Notes under the pieces: model-generated | The model's database searches: none | The model's input: only the letters and a program-made list of their open reading frames with translations | What the model was told of the DNA's origin: nothing | Position numbers and translations under genes: made by a program | Source of the DNA: Deefgea chitinilytica | GTDB lineage: Bacteria; Pseudomonadota; Gammaproteobacteria; Burkholderiales; Chitinibacteraceae | Assembly (NCBI RefSeq): GCF_016881405.1 | Contig: NZ_WOFE01000001.1 | Span: 558,001 to 622,000, forward strand | Length of the DNA stretch: 64,000 nucleotides | Direction of reading: 5' to 3' | In this document: one piece after another, positions 35,933 through 44,795 of the stretch | Numbering within the stretch: position 1 is the stretch's first letter | Layout of the letters: every line of letters begins with the position of its first letter

Positions 35933-36988
35933 TTAATCTTTGACTGTGCTGATATAGCAGGTGATTTCTTCACGGTCGTGGAATAATTGTTTAGCACTAA
36001 TTTTATATGAAATATTGGCCTTTTTGAGCTTTTGATCGATTAAGTCAAAACATTTTTCGACTTCTAAGTGCCGTTTTTTCATTGGTAGCTTTAAATTGAA
36101 AATAGCACGACGCGCATTACCCGATGCCAGCCATTTCGCCATGAGCTCGGCAATACGGATTGGTTGCTCGACCATATCACAAACAAGCCAATCGACGGGA
36201 TTCTTGGGTTTGAACTTAAAACCATCATCGCGGACGTGCTTCACCTGGTGGTGCCCATCCATACTGCCTTTCATTGGTCCATTATCGACGGAAAATACCT
36301 TGAGACCCCGAGCAACCAGTTGATAAGTCCAGCCTCCTGGTGCCGCTCCTAAATCGACTGCGGTCATGCCTTCGCGAAATTTTTTTTCAGGCTCATCAAC
36401 CAGCACCAAAATTGCTTCCAGTAGTTTTAATGTTGAACGACTAGGTGCGTCGCAGGGCATCCGCAGGCGAGGAATTCCGTTGAGCCAATCGGTTGCGCGA
36501 ACGGGGCGGGTACAAATCATGACTTCGTTTTGTTTTGGGAAAAACAAATGTAACCGGTGCCGCGATTGTTGAGGTTGCAGCCAATTGTTTTGTGCTAATG
36601 CTTTGGCGACATAATCGCCAAATTTACGCGTAAAACTAGACAATGATTTGCCATGATTGGTATCTGGGTGTTCTAGCCAAACATCACTGTAAATACCATT
36701 GATGATAGTCAGCGATTCAACGATGGGGGTGAGTCGATCTTTGTTGCCGAGCTCAATGCGGCTGTGAATTTGCAGTGTTTGGCGAGAAAAAATAAATTGC
36801 TTAGTAAGCAGCTCACGTAATAGAGCACCATGATGTTCATTCGGAGTAAAAACAACCCAGCCATCGCCGCGCTCAAATTTGCCCGCGCCTTGAGCGTGGT
36901 TTGCGATCTCTTCTGCGCATTCAGGCTCAAATCCGGGGCGGCAGTAAGCGAGCAAAGCGTAGGGTTTACCGGCGAGCAATGTGGTCAT
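35933..36988 (-). CDS. rlmM: 23S rRNA (cytidine-2498-2'-O)-methyltransferase RlmM
   Basis: The 351-residue SAM-dependent methyltransferase modifies C2498 of 23S rRNA. An N-terminal THUMP-like part (YCRPGFEPECAEEIA) is followed by a Rossmann methyltransferase domain with AVDLGAAPGGWTYQLVARG near residue 215 and VDWLVCDMVEQP near 265. The K-D-K-E type catalytic lysines (for instance FNLKLPMKKR) fit the RrmJ-like 2'-O family. The chosen ATG matches the family start (MTTLLAGKPYALLAYCRPG); an in-frame TTG 30 bp upstream is less likely. Confidence 0.9.
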   Translation of the reverse strand: MTTLLAGKPYALLAYCRPGFEPECAEEIANHAQGAGKFERGDGWVVFTPNEHHGALLRELLTKQFIFSRQTLQIHSRIELGNKDRLTPIVESLTIINGIYSDVWLEHPDTNHGKSLSSFTRKFGDYVAKALAQNNWLQPQQSRHRLHLFFPKQNEVMICTRPVRATDWLNGIPRLRMPCDAPSRSTLKLLEAILVLVDEPEKKFREGMTAVDLGAAPGGWTYQLVARGLKVFSVDNGPMKGSMDGHHQVKHVRDDGFKFKPKNPVDWLVCDMVEQPIRIAELMAKWLASGNARRAIFNLKLPMKKRHLEVEKCFDLIDQKLKKANISYKISAKQLFHDREEITCYISTVKD

Positions 36989-37075
36989 GGTGTGAGACTC
37001 GTTACAAAAAAGACGCAAGGATACCCAAGAAACGCTATTTCACCAATGCCGTTCAGTGAATGTTTGCTGTGCGGA

Positions 37076-38638
37076 CTAGGGATTGAGTGAGCGCTGAATT
37101 TTCGGCTTTGGTGCCACAGCGGGGAAGGTCATAATAAATGACGTGCCTTTACCGACAGTAGATTTAACATGGATGTGACCACCTAGTGTTTGTGTTACTA
37201 GGTTGAAAACGATGTTTAATCCCAAGCCACTGCCGCCATTCGCACGTTTAGTGGTGTAAAACGGGTCAAAGATTTTGCTAATCACTTGTTCTTCAATTCC
37301 GCTGCCGTTGTCCGAAACGTGCAGGGTTACGGTATTAAAATATCGCTCTGCAACAATATTGACGTGTTTTTTACTTGCAGGCACATCTTCGGCAAATGCA
37401 TGAAGTACGGCGTTGTTAATTAAATTAGTGATAATTTGTGAAATGGCACCGGGGTAACCTTCGAGCTCGATGGTTTCAGGGCAAATAATATTAATGGTAA
37501 TTTGAGAGTGCTTTAAGGTTGGTCCAATGCTGGTAATGATTTCTTGCAGATATTTACCTAATTCAAAATCGCGCCTAGCTTCTGAGGTTTGGTCTACTGC
37601 AACTCGTTTAAAACTTTGGATTAAATCAGCTGCACGCATTGCATTGCTAATAATTAGCGACGAGGATTGTTCTGCGGTTTGGCTGTAGCTAATGACTTCG
37701 GATTTTTTCATATTACCCGATTCGATTTTTTCGCGGAATAATACAGAATCGTCATGCAGCACCGAGGCACTGGTGAGAATGATGCCAACTGGCGTGTTGA
37801 TTTCATGAGCGATCCCCGCGACTAGGCTACCTAGTGATGCCATCTTTTCCGATTGAACAAGGCTGTTTTGTGCTTCTTTTAATTGACCCAGTGCAGTTTC
37901 GGCGGCGTCTTTGGCGATGCGCATTTCTGTTTCAGCTTGGCTGCGAATTGAGACGTCATCTCTGAGCCGGTTAACAATACGGGTAAAACCATCGGTTAGG
38001 TCGGTAAATTCTTTGTAGGGGTTCTTTGGGAGCTCGATTTCTTCGAGGTTTTTGCTCGATTGAGCGGCTAGACTTAATTTTTTACCTAACAATGAGAGCG
38101 GTGAAATGACCATTCGCTGCAATGTGGCCGATAGTGCGATCAGTAACAGTGCGTCTAGTAGCAGAATTTCGATGAGTTTTTCAATGATAATCTTGCGCAG
38201 TAAACCGTTGATTCGCTCATGAGTGATGGTGATTTTCACCGTGCCGAGTGGGTGTTTATCTTGGTTTTGTAGATAATTTATCGTCGTTGTATGGGTTTCT
38301 GGGCCAGAGAATCCGGTAGGGGTTGTAATTGGAGTGACCGCGCCATTTTCACGTAGCCGCCCAGCCAGCATGACTTCCATATTTGAGACTTCTAGCGATC
38401 GGATATCAGGCGAGCGCATTTCTGCGTCGAGGACTAAAGCCAATTGCTGATCATCAAAATTCCACATGATGCCGGGTAAAACGCTTTGTAAGCGCGCATC
38501 CAGTGAGCGGCTGAATTCTTCTAGCTCAATATTGAGTTGTTTTTGAGTACGATAATAGGAAAATGCTCCTGATACAGTGAGCACGGTTGTGACAATTGCA
38601 ATAAAAATTAAATTTAGATCGGTCCGAATCTGGCGCAT
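37076..38638 (-). CDS. Membrane sensor histidine kinase (orphan)
   Basis: The 520-residue protein has a membrane helix at about 10-28, a periplasmic sensor region of about 130 residues, and a second helix near 160-185. A HAMP-like linker and a short coiled coil precede the kinase core. This has the H-box GIAHEINTPVG (His near 278), N-box NLINNAVLHAF, G1 DNGSG, F-box FDPFYTTKR and G2 GSGLGLNI. The H-box with HEINTP is typical of the NtrB/DctB-like kinase group. No response regulator gene is adjacent, so the partner is unknown. It is downstream of the CbiM-like gene on the same strand with a 47-bp gap. Confidence 0.88.
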   Translation of the reverse strand: MRQIRTDLNLIFIAIVTTVLTVSGAFSYYRTQKQLNIELEEFSRSLDARLQSVLPGIMWNFDDQQLALVLDAEMRSPDIRSLEVSNMEVMLAGRLRENGAVTPITTPTGFSGPETHTTTINYLQNQDKHPLGTVKITITHERINGLLRKIIIEKLIEILLLDALLLIALSATLQRMVISPLSLLGKKLSLAAQSSKNLEEIELPKNPYKEFTDLTDGFTRIVNRLRDDVSIRSQAETEMRIAKDAAETALGQLKEAQNSLVQSEKMASLGSLVAGIAHEINTPVGIILTSASVLHDDSVLFREKIESGNMKKSEVISYSQTAEQSSSLIISNAMRAADLIQSFKRVAVDQTSEARRDFELGKYLQEIITSIGPTLKHSQITINIICPETIELEGYPGAISQIITNLINNAVLHAFAEDVPASKKHVNIVAERYFNTVTLHVSDNGSGIEEQVISKIFDPFYTTKRANGGSGLGLNIVFNLVTQTLGGHIHVKSTVGKGTSFIMTFPAVAPKPKIQRSLNP

Positions 38639-38685
38639 ACACTTGTTCTTTCGTTTGAAGTGCTTGCAACCAATCTAGCAGAGGA

Positions 38686-39348
38686 TTATCTTTTTTGCAG
38701 ATAAACTCGGTCATTGAAACTGTGAACCCATTCCGGGCGCCACACCACCAGAAGTGTTAAATTGAGCCCTGTCATAAATGCCTCTGGCCAGCCCATTAGA
38801 AAATAGATCGGTAACATTTCCTCAAATAAAAACTGAGCAGAATAAGCGTTCACCAAAAATAATAAGCTACAGTTGATCAAGCCAAAAATCCACATCGTGA
38901 CAGCGCCAGCGGCAAAGCAATTCACAAAGATATAAACGAAGAAATTAGGGCTGAAGTAGCGTTGGGCAAATCGTAAAATTAACTGCGTTGTTAAAACGGG
39001 CAATACGCCAATCAACCAAAAAGAGAGTCCCCAGCTCGCGATGTCAGCGTGTCCAAATCCTAAATCGATCGCTAGCAATACCGCCAAACTCAGTAAGGCG
39101 CGATAGCTGCCTGCAATTAGTGTCAGTGCGGTGCCGCCAAGAATATGAAAAGCCAGTCCGGCGTGGATTTGAGCTTTGAGCTGCCAAGTCAGTAGTAAAA
39201 TGACTGAACAGCATAACCAACTGCTTATTTGCGCTTGGCTAAGTGTCTGCCAGTGCTCTTGCTTGATTGCCCAAATGCATGCCATCAGCGCACTGAAAGC
39301 GCTAAAAAACAGTAGCCAACTGGGGAATAATCCGGCAGGTAAATTCAT
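38686..39348 (-). CDS. CbiM-like (energy-coupling factor permease family) integral membrane protein
   Basis: The 220-residue, very hydrophobic protein has about six membrane segments. It resembles the CbiM/COG3235 family through AGLAFHILGGTALTLIAG and the C-terminal YFLMGWPEAFMTGLNLTLLVVW. True CbiM begins with a metal-binding Met-His; here the start is MNLPAGLFP without that His, and no CbiN, CbiQ or CbiO gene is near. Cobalt or nickel transport should therefore not be assumed. I chose the ATG next to the preceding stop; an ATG four codons upstream overlaps the hydrolase gene by 10 bp and is also possible. Confidence 0.7.
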   Translation of the reverse strand: MNLPAGLFPSWLLFFSAFSALMACIWAIKQEHWQTLSQAQISSWLCCSVILLLTWQLKAQIHAGLAFHILGGTALTLIAGSYRALLSLAVLLAIDLGFGHADIASWGLSFWLIGVLPVLTTQLILRFAQRYFSPNFFVYIFVNCFAAGAVTMWIFGLINCSLLFLVNAYSAQFLFEEMLPIYFLMGWPEAFMTGLNLTLLVVWRPEWVHSFNDRVYLQKR

Positions 39349-39350
39349 GA

Positions 39351-39986
39351 CTAGCGCCATGCCTCATGAACGAGTTCCGCTAGTTGGGTCAATCTACCGT
39401 GAAAAAAATGCCCAACGCCTGGAGCAACAACGATGGGTAATTGCTGTGGCCTTGCCCAATTTAGCACCGCCGATAGACTAATGACTTCATCTTCTTCGCC
39501 GTGAATGACTAGGGTGCCTTTGGGAACATTCGGAAAGGCGTACCGACTCACTGCAGGCCCAATCAAGATCATGCCTTCGACTTCTGCATCTGTAAGGCGT
39601 TCACGTAAGCGGCTTTGCACCAAGGTGCCAAAAGAAAAGCCCGCTAAAGTGAGGCGCTGTAGCGTTGGATGAGCGGCGCGTGCAAACGCCAGTACCGCCG
39701 CCATATCGTCTGGTTCAAATTCACCGCGGCTATGTTCACCTTCAGAATTACCAACGCCGCGCAAATTGGGGCAGTACGCAATATAACCGAGGCGTGAGAG
39801 TGTTTTGGCGAGTGTGTGTACAATTTTATTGTTAAACGTGCCGCCCTCAGTCGGATTTGGATGTGCGACTAAGACGATACCCACCGGAGCCTCCGTCGCC
39901 GCATCTAGGCGTAGGCATTCAAGACGGCCTGCTGGGCCGGTGATTTCAATTAATTCAAATGTGGCAGCTTTACGGGGTATTGTCAT
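39351..39986 (-). CDS. Alpha/beta hydrolase (dienelactone-hydrolase-like esterase)
   Basis: The 211-residue cytosolic hydrolase has an oxyanion-hole strand VAHPNPTEGGTFNNKIV and the nucleophile elbow GFSFGTLV (Ser near residue 110). The Asp lies in IHGEEDEVI and the His in GVGHFFHG at the end. This is the small alpha/beta-hydrolase type often annotated as a putative esterase. The ATG giving MTIPRKAATFELI is preferred over an upstream in-frame ATG. It overlaps or abuts the CbiM-like gene. The substrate is unknown. Confidence 0.82.
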   Translation of the reverse strand: MTIPRKAATFELIEITGPAGRLECLRLDAATEAPVGIVLVAHPNPTEGGTFNNKIVHTLAKTLSRLGYIAYCPNLRGVGNSEGEHSRGEFEPDDMAAVLAFARAAHPTLQRLTLAGFSFGTLVQSRLRERLTDAEVEGMILIGPAVSRYAFPNVPKGTLVIHGEEDEVISLSAVLNWARPQQLPIVVAPGVGHFFHGRLTQLAELVHEAWR

Positions 39987-40024
39987 TTGAGGCTTATTCT
40001 TTAATGGGTGTGGTGATATACGTA

Positions 40025-40050
40025 AACAATGCGCCGTGTGGCGCATTGTT
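40025..40050 (-). terminator. Hairpin between the [2Fe-2S] protein gene and the hydrolase gene
   Basis: AACAATGCGCC pairs perfectly with GGCGCATTGTT (11 bp, 4-nt loop). The leftward strand continues TTTACG, so the T run is partly given by the stem end. A likely terminator or attenuator for the upstream pair. Confidence 0.6.
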
Positions 40051-40067
40051 GGGTATAAAAGTTCGGG

Positions 40068-40400
40068 TTAGTTTGCAGTGGACTGAGCTGGAATGAGTAA
40101 GCGCTCTACAATCCGACCATGTACCAAATGCTCGTTGATGATCTCGTCGATATCGTCTTTGTCGATGTAGGTGTACCAAGTTTCTTCTGGGTAAACCACA
40201 ATCACCGGCCCTTCTTCGCAGCGTTCTAAACAGCCAGCTTTGTTGATGCGAACTTTGCCATCGCCATTTAGGCCTAACGCTTTTACGCGGTCTTTGGCAT
40301 AAGCCCATAGTTGATCTGCGCCACAGCTATTGCACGATTGGCGCTCGCCGGGCGCGCGTTGGTTTAAGCAAAAAAATACATGGTATTGATAATGGCTCAT
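40068..40400 (-). CDS. Thioredoxin-like [2Fe-2S] ferredoxin
   Basis: The 110-residue protein has the thioredoxin-like ferredoxin pattern: Cys11 in VFFCLNQR, then the RQSCNSCG pair and AGCLERCEEGPVIVVYPE. The Cys-x3-Cys pair near residues 57-61 completes the cluster ligands. Such proteins resemble the NuoE-type fold and serve as small electron carriers. It lies 9 bp downstream of the 362-residue unknown gene in the same direction, so the two are probably co-transcribed. The electron donor and acceptor are unknown. Confidence 0.82.
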   Translation of the reverse strand: MSHYQYHVFFCLNQRAPGERQSCNSCGADQLWAYAKDRVKALGLNGDGKVRINKAGCLERCEEGPVIVVYPEETWYTYIDKDDIDEIINEHLVHGRIVERLLIPAQSTAN

Positions 40401-40409
40401 GATTGATCC

Positions 40410-41498
40410 TTATTGCAGCACAACGGGTTTAATGTGGGCAGTCACAAATAAGGGTAGCCCATCGGTATCTAAAGTGGGTTGTACGTTTTCAATAAACACC
40501 AAATCATCCAAACGACATTCCTGCATTAATTCACGCACGTATTGCGCGATCAACTCGACATGATCGGATGGCAATAAGGGCCATACGAAGCCTTCCCAGC
40601 GCTCGGCATCTTCTTTGCTGGAAAATGTAATTCGAATTTCATTGTTTTCATGCGCGGCAACGGTGACGACTGGTGTGCGGCCTTTGCTGCGAATGCTACG
40701 TAGTGCGTTGCTGGTCATCACTTGCAGGCGAGTTTCCAGTTGCGTCACGCGGCCAACGTCTTGTGCGGCTAGCCAAGGCAGCGGTGTGCGTGGAATGGGG
40801 AACAGTGTCACGCCGTCTGTTTTTAGCGTTTCGCCGATTAAATTCGCTAAAGGCATGCCCCAGCTGGTGACTTGGCCTCCCAATTGAATGGCGGGCTCAG
40901 CGCCTTTTTCTTGCATAGCGACGCCAATCAGATAACGTAAGGCGACGGCCTCGTCTTTCACTTTGATTGCGCTGCCCGCCGAATCAATCGGGAAGCGCGC
41001 AGCTTCGCTAATCGTGGCGCGCCATTCAGCGAGTTGCGCTGGGCTGATCGCGGCTAAAATATCGGGGCCGAGTAGTGCTCCAGAGAGCCATGCATCGGCG
41101 TTCGCAGCGACCACGCCATGTTCCCGCAAAATAGCTAATGCGGCAGTGCCATCGATTTCGCTTGGCAATGTCGTTTCACCTTTGCAACCAGCCACCAAGA
41201 CCACAGGAATCGCGAATAAAACGGCGGAACGCTGATCATGCATACTAGCGGTTTCCACTTCAACGCGTAGCGCGTGCCAGATGGTTAGCCATGCATCTTG
41301 TGACGGCGCTTGAGTGAGCGCACCATTTAAGGCGTAATGGTCTTTCGACATCAGTAGCTCGGCGACGAGTTGCTGCAAGCCCACGCGTTTTTGTGCAATC
41401 AAATCGGCATCGCGCTCGGTCATCAAAGACATGACTTGGCGAATGATTGGGTTTTGTGGATTTACACGGGGGTAGAGGCGTGGATCAGGCAGAGTCAT
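40410..41498 (-). CDS. Conserved-looking protein of unknown function, 362 residues
   Basis: I do not recognise this protein. From the chosen ATG (MTLPDPRLYPRVNPQNP) it is soluble, rich in Ala and Leu, and mixed alpha/beta in appearance, with no signal peptide or membrane helix. Features include a GLQQLVAELLMSKDHY helix early and RSAVLFAIPVVLVAGCKG near residue 110. A C-terminal part with acidic patches ends ...LFVTAHIKPVVLQ. An in-frame extension upstream begins with an ATG at 41609 but overlaps the divergent wbuC start region, so I leave it out. It is coupled to the [2Fe-2S] protein gene. Confidence 0.7.
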   Translation of the reverse strand: MTLPDPRLYPRVNPQNPIIRQVMSLMTERDADLIAQKRVGLQQLVAELLMSKDHYALNGALTQAPSQDAWLTIWHALRVEVETASMHDQRSAVLFAIPVVLVAGCKGETTLPSEIDGTAALAILREHGVVAANADAWLSGALLGPDILAAISPAQLAEWRATISEAARFPIDSAGSAIKVKDEAVALRYLIGVAMQEKGAEPAIQLGGQVTSWGMPLANLIGETLKTDGVTLFPIPRTPLPWLAAQDVGRVTQLETRLQVMTSNALRSIRSKGRTPVVTVAAHENNEIRITFSSKEDAERWEGFVWPLLPSDHVELIAQYVRELMQECRLDDLVFIENVQPTLDTDGLPLFVTAHIKPVVLQ

Positions 41499-41632
41499 GG
41501 TGGGCACAAAATTAAAAGCGAAAAGGTAATTATACCTATCCGTGCCTATTCTGTCGGCAACAAGTCTGGCGAGAGGCAGGCTTTTATTGCATGATGCAGC
41601 CAATTCCAAAAATGAATCGCTCAGGGTGCGTA

Positions 41633-42106
41633 ATGAGTCAAGTTGCTTTTATCGATCAAAATTTGCTGGCGGATTTACTAGACGAAGCGGCACAAAGCCC
41701 GCGGCGACGGAAAAATCGGAATTTTCATGCTAGCGATGATGCGGTGTGTCATCGTTTGCTCAATGCTTTGCAGCCCGATACTTATGTGCAACCGCACTGT
41801 CATTTTTCCGTCGATAAAGAAGAAACGATGGTGGTGCTCAGTGGTCGCATGGGGGTGTTGATTTTTAATCGCGATGGGATCGTTATTCAACAGCAAGTGT
41901 TAGCTGCAGGAACCGACTGTATTGGTATCAATATCCCGCCTAGGGTAATGCATAGTTTAGTGGCTTTGGAACCAACCGTGTTCTTTGAGGTTAAAGCCGG
42001 GCCATACGTGCCGGTGGCGGAAAATGAACGTGCAGCTTGGGCGCCAAGTGAAGGCGACGAGTCGGTTGCAATTTATCGGGAATGGATGCGATCTTTGTTT
42101 GATTAG
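41633..42106 (+). CDS. wbuC: WbuC-family cupin-fold protein
   Basis: The 157-residue cupin has QPHCHFSVDKEETMVVLSGRMGVLIF with His/Glu residues able to bind a metal, and the second half-motif INIPPRVMHSLVAL. This matches the WbuC family, which occurs in some O-antigen clusters and also as stand-alone genes; no O-antigen genes are here. The ATG at 41633 is chosen because CAGGGTG lies about 8 nt upstream; earlier in-frame ATGs lack a ribosome site. It is divergent from the 362-residue unknown gene. Confidence 0.78.
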   Translation: MSQVAFIDQNLLADLLDEAAQSPRRRKNRNFHASDDAVCHRLLNALQPDTYVQPHCHFSVDKEETMVVLSGRMGVLIFNRDGIVIQQQVLAAGTDCIGINIPPRVMHSLVALEPTVFFEVKAGPYVPVAENERAAWAPSEGDESVAIYREWMRSLFD

Positions 42107-42154
42107 GGGTATTTGCTTCAAGTTCTTTTGATTGATTGCCTGTGGCTCAATACC
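42107..42154. repeat. 48-bp intergenic element, copy E
   Basis: Starts GGGTATTTGCTTCAAG directly after the wbuC stop and ends CTCAATACC just before the acyP stop. It fills the whole gap between two convergent genes. Confidence 0.55.
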
Positions 42155-42155
42155 T

Positions 42156-42434
42156 TTAGGTTAATTCCTTGATTTGAAATTCGGTGTATTGTTTGATGTC
42201 GGCTCGCTCAATCGTTACATGGTCAACACGCGCCGCGGGTGGGCCTTGTTGCAGCCAAATTGTGAGTTGATCCAGTGCGACAGCGTTGCCCTCTGCCCAT
42301 AGCTCGACTCGACCGTCAGCACGATTTTTGACCCAGCCGCAGATGCCCAGTTGCTGCGCTTTTTCACGGGTGGCATAGCGAAAACCAACGCCTTGTACCA
42401 AGCCGGTGATTAAGAAGTGCATTGCTTTGATCAT
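42156..42434 (-). CDS. acyP: Acylphosphatase AcyP
   Basis: The 92-residue ferredoxin-like enzyme hydrolyses carboxyl phosphates. The catalytic pair is clear: Arg19 in GLVQGVGFRYATREKA and Asn37 in CGWVKNRADGRVE. Length is typical. It is in the same direction as metG upstream but separated from it by a terminator, so it probably has its own promoter or relies on readthrough. Confidence 0.92.
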   Translation of the reverse strand: MIKAMHFLITGLVQGVGFRYATREKAQQLGICGWVKNRADGRVELWAEGNAVALDQLTIWLQQGPPAARVDHVTIERADIKQYTEFQIKELT

Positions 42435-42449
42435 CGCTGTTCCCTAGAA

Positions 42450-42487
42450 AAAATGCCGCTAATCCATAGAATAGCGGCATTTTTTTG
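42450..42487. terminator. Terminator of metG (bidirectional form)
   Basis: ATGCCGCT and AGCGGCAT form an 8-bp stem with a 12-nt loop, flanked by an A run on the left and T run on the right. Leftward it follows metG. Confidence 0.8.
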
Positions 42488-42600
42488 AAAAGCGAACCGA
42501 AGATGATTTCTGTCCCATTCCCGTTTTGACACGAAACCGAGTTGCAGATCAATGAGCTGCACAGCAAGGTCGATAAAGTCAGTTGGTAATCGGGCTGAAA

Positions 42601-44655
42601 TTATTTCACGCGCATCCCGGGTTTGGCACCTGCATGTGGCTCCAAGATATACAAGCCGCCGTCACCACCGGCAGCTAAAACCATCCCTTCTGACATGCCA
42701 AACTTCATCTTGCGTGGTGCGAGGTTAGCGACCATGACGGTGTGTTTGCCGATCAGATCTTCAGGTTTGTAGGCTGATTTAATCCCTGCAAATACATTGC
42801 GCGTTTCGTTGCCCAAATCGAGCGTGAGTTGCAGTAGTTTTTCTGCGCCTTCGACGTGCTGGGCGTTGGCAATGCGCGCGATGCGTAAATCGACTTTCAT
42901 AAAGTCATCAATGCTGCAGGTTTCTGCGATTGCAGGAATGTCGAAGCTGGGCGCTGCGGCGGGTGTATTGCTGATCGGCTCCAATGTTTGCTTGTTTTCC
43001 TCAATCATGGCCGCGATATTTTTTGGGTCAATTCGCACCATCAAGTGGCTATAAGTATTGATCGTGTGATCGAGCAATAAATGCTGCGCGTCCTCCCATT
43101 GCACTGGCGCTACATTAAGGAAGGCTTCCACATCGCTCGCCAATTTTGGCAGCACGGGTTTGAGATAGATCGTCAAAATGCGGAAGGCATTAATCAGGAA
43201 GCTGCAGACTGCATGCAGATTGGCGCTTTGCTCTGGATGCTTGGCCATCTCCCATGGTTTAACTGTATCAACGTATTGATTGATATCGTCGGTCAACGCC
43301 ATGATTTCGCGAATGGCGCGGCCATATTCACGGCCTTCATAGTGTTGAGCGATGCTGTCGCTGGCGCCTTGCAATTTTTTTTGCAATTCAACAATTGCCG
43401 GCATTACCGCGTAATCGTCAGCGGCAAAAACGCCGTTGTGCAATTTACCTTCAAAACGTTTACTGATAAATCCCGCCGCGCGGCTGGCAATATTGACATA
43501 TTTGCCAATTAAATCGCTATTCACTCGCGCGGCGAAGTCTTCCAGATTTAGATCGATATCTTCAGCGGTGTTCGACAGTTTGGCGGCATAGTAGTAGCGC
43601 AACCATTCTGGGTTCAGATGACTGAGGTACGATTCGGCAGTAATAAACGTACCGCGAGATTTACTCATTTTCGCGCCGTCAACGGTCAAGAAACCGTGGC
43701 TGAAAATCGCTGTTGGCGTGCGGTAGCCCGCGTATTCGAGCATGGCTGGCCAGAATAATGAATGGAAATACAGAATGTCTTTACCGATGAAATGATACAA
43801 CTCGGTTTTTGAGTCTTTGTTCCAATATTCGTTAAAGTCTAAACCGAGGCGGTCACAGAGGTTTTTGTGGCTGGCCATATAGCCAACGGGCGCATCGAGC
43901 CACACATAAAAGTATTTGCCCGGCGCATCAGGGATTTCAAAACCAAAATACGGTGCATCGCGCGAAATATCCCAATCAGTGAGACCCGACTCGAACCATT
44001 CCTGCATTTTATTGCTGGCCTCAGTCTGCAACTTGCCCGGAGTGGTTGTCCACGTTTTGAGGAAGTCTGCGCATTCGCCCAGTTTAAAGAAGTAATGCTC
44101 CGAGTCACGCAATACCGGTGTTGCTCCTGATACGGCGGAGTATGGGTTTTTCAGCTCGGTCGGTGAATAGGTTGCGCTGCATACCTCGCAATTATCGCCG
44201 TATTGATCTTTGGCGCCACATTTTGGGCATTCGCCTTTTACGAAGCGATCCGGCAAAAACATCTCTTTTTCTGGATCAAATAATTGCGAAATCGTCTTGC
44301 GAGCGATTTTGCCATTGGCTTTGAGTTTGCTGTAAATATCGTACGCTAATTGCTTGTTTTCAGGGCTGTTGGTGCTGTAGTAATTATCAAACTCAACGTG
44401 AAACCCCGCGAAGTCTCGCGAATGTTCATTGTGTACTCGCTCGATCAGGGCCTCTGGGGTGATGCCTTCTTTTTCGGCGCGCAACATAATCGGTGTGCCG
44501 TGTGTGTCATCCGCGCAGACGTAGTGGCATTGATGTCCACGTGATTTTTGAAAACGAACCCAAATGTCGGTTTGGATGTATTCGACTAAATGTCCAAGGT
44601 GAATAGCGCCGTTGGCGTAAGGAAGGGCAGAAGTAACGAGGATTTTGCGTGTCAT
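42601..44655 (-). CDS. metG: Methionyl-tRNA synthetase MetG
   Basis: A class I synthetase of 684 residues. It has [19 protein letters not shown] (HIGH region), a zinc knuckle CPKCG...CEVC near residues 145-160, and [12 protein letters not shown] (KMSKS) near 330. The C-terminal Trbp111-like tRNA-binding/dimer domain spans about residues 580-684 ([20 protein letters not shown]). Full length, as in E. coli. It is divergent from the hybrid kinase gene, with a TATAAT in the shared region on its strand. Confidence 0.95.
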   Translation of the reverse strand: MTRKILVTSALPYANGAIHLGHLVEYIQTDIWVRFQKSRGHQCHYVCADDTHGTPIMLRAEKEGITPEALIERVHNEHSRDFAGFHVEFDNYYSTNSPENKQLAYDIYSKLKANGKIARKTISQLFDPEKEMFLPDRFVKGECPKCGAKDQYGDNCEVCSATYSPTELKNPYSAVSGATPVLRDSEHYFFKLGECADFLKTWTTTPGKLQTEASNKMQEWFESGLTDWDISRDAPYFGFEIPDAPGKYFYVWLDAPVGYMASHKNLCDRLGLDFNEYWNKDSKTELYHFIGKDILYFHSLFWPAMLEYAGYRTPTAIFSHGFLTVDGAKMSKSRGTFITAESYLSHLNPEWLRYYYAAKLSNTAEDIDLNLEDFAARVNSDLIGKYVNIASRAAGFISKRFEGKLHNGVFAADDYAVMPAIVELQKKLQGASDSIAQHYEGREYGRAIREIMALTDDINQYVDTVKPWEMAKHPEQSANLHAVCSFLINAFRILTIYLKPVLPKLASDVEAFLNVAPVQWEDAQHLLLDHTINTYSHLMVRIDPKNIAAMIEENKQTLEPISNTPAAAPSFDIPAIAETCSIDDFMKVDLRIARIANAQHVEGAEKLLQLTLDLGNETRNVFAGIKSAYKPEDLIGKHTVMVANLAPRKMKFGMSEGMVLAAGGDGGLYILEPHAGAKPGMRVK

Positions 44656-44686
44656 GGCCAGCCAAAATGTGCGAAATAGTTGTGAG

Positions 44687-44692
44687 ATTATA
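44687..44692 (-). promoter_or_regulatory. -10 element of metG promoter
   Basis: A perfect TATAAT on the leftward strand 32 bp before the metG start. The -35 is poor (CGACTA region at about 17 bp), so only the -10 is called. Confidence 0.4.
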
Positions 44693-44795
44693 ACGCAGAC
44701 TGCGCCAACTAGTCGGCTCTGAAACGTGTGCAGAAAAAAACAACGGCGTCATCTATAGTCATAAAGTCGTTTTGTTATTCAATTTGTGGATACGA

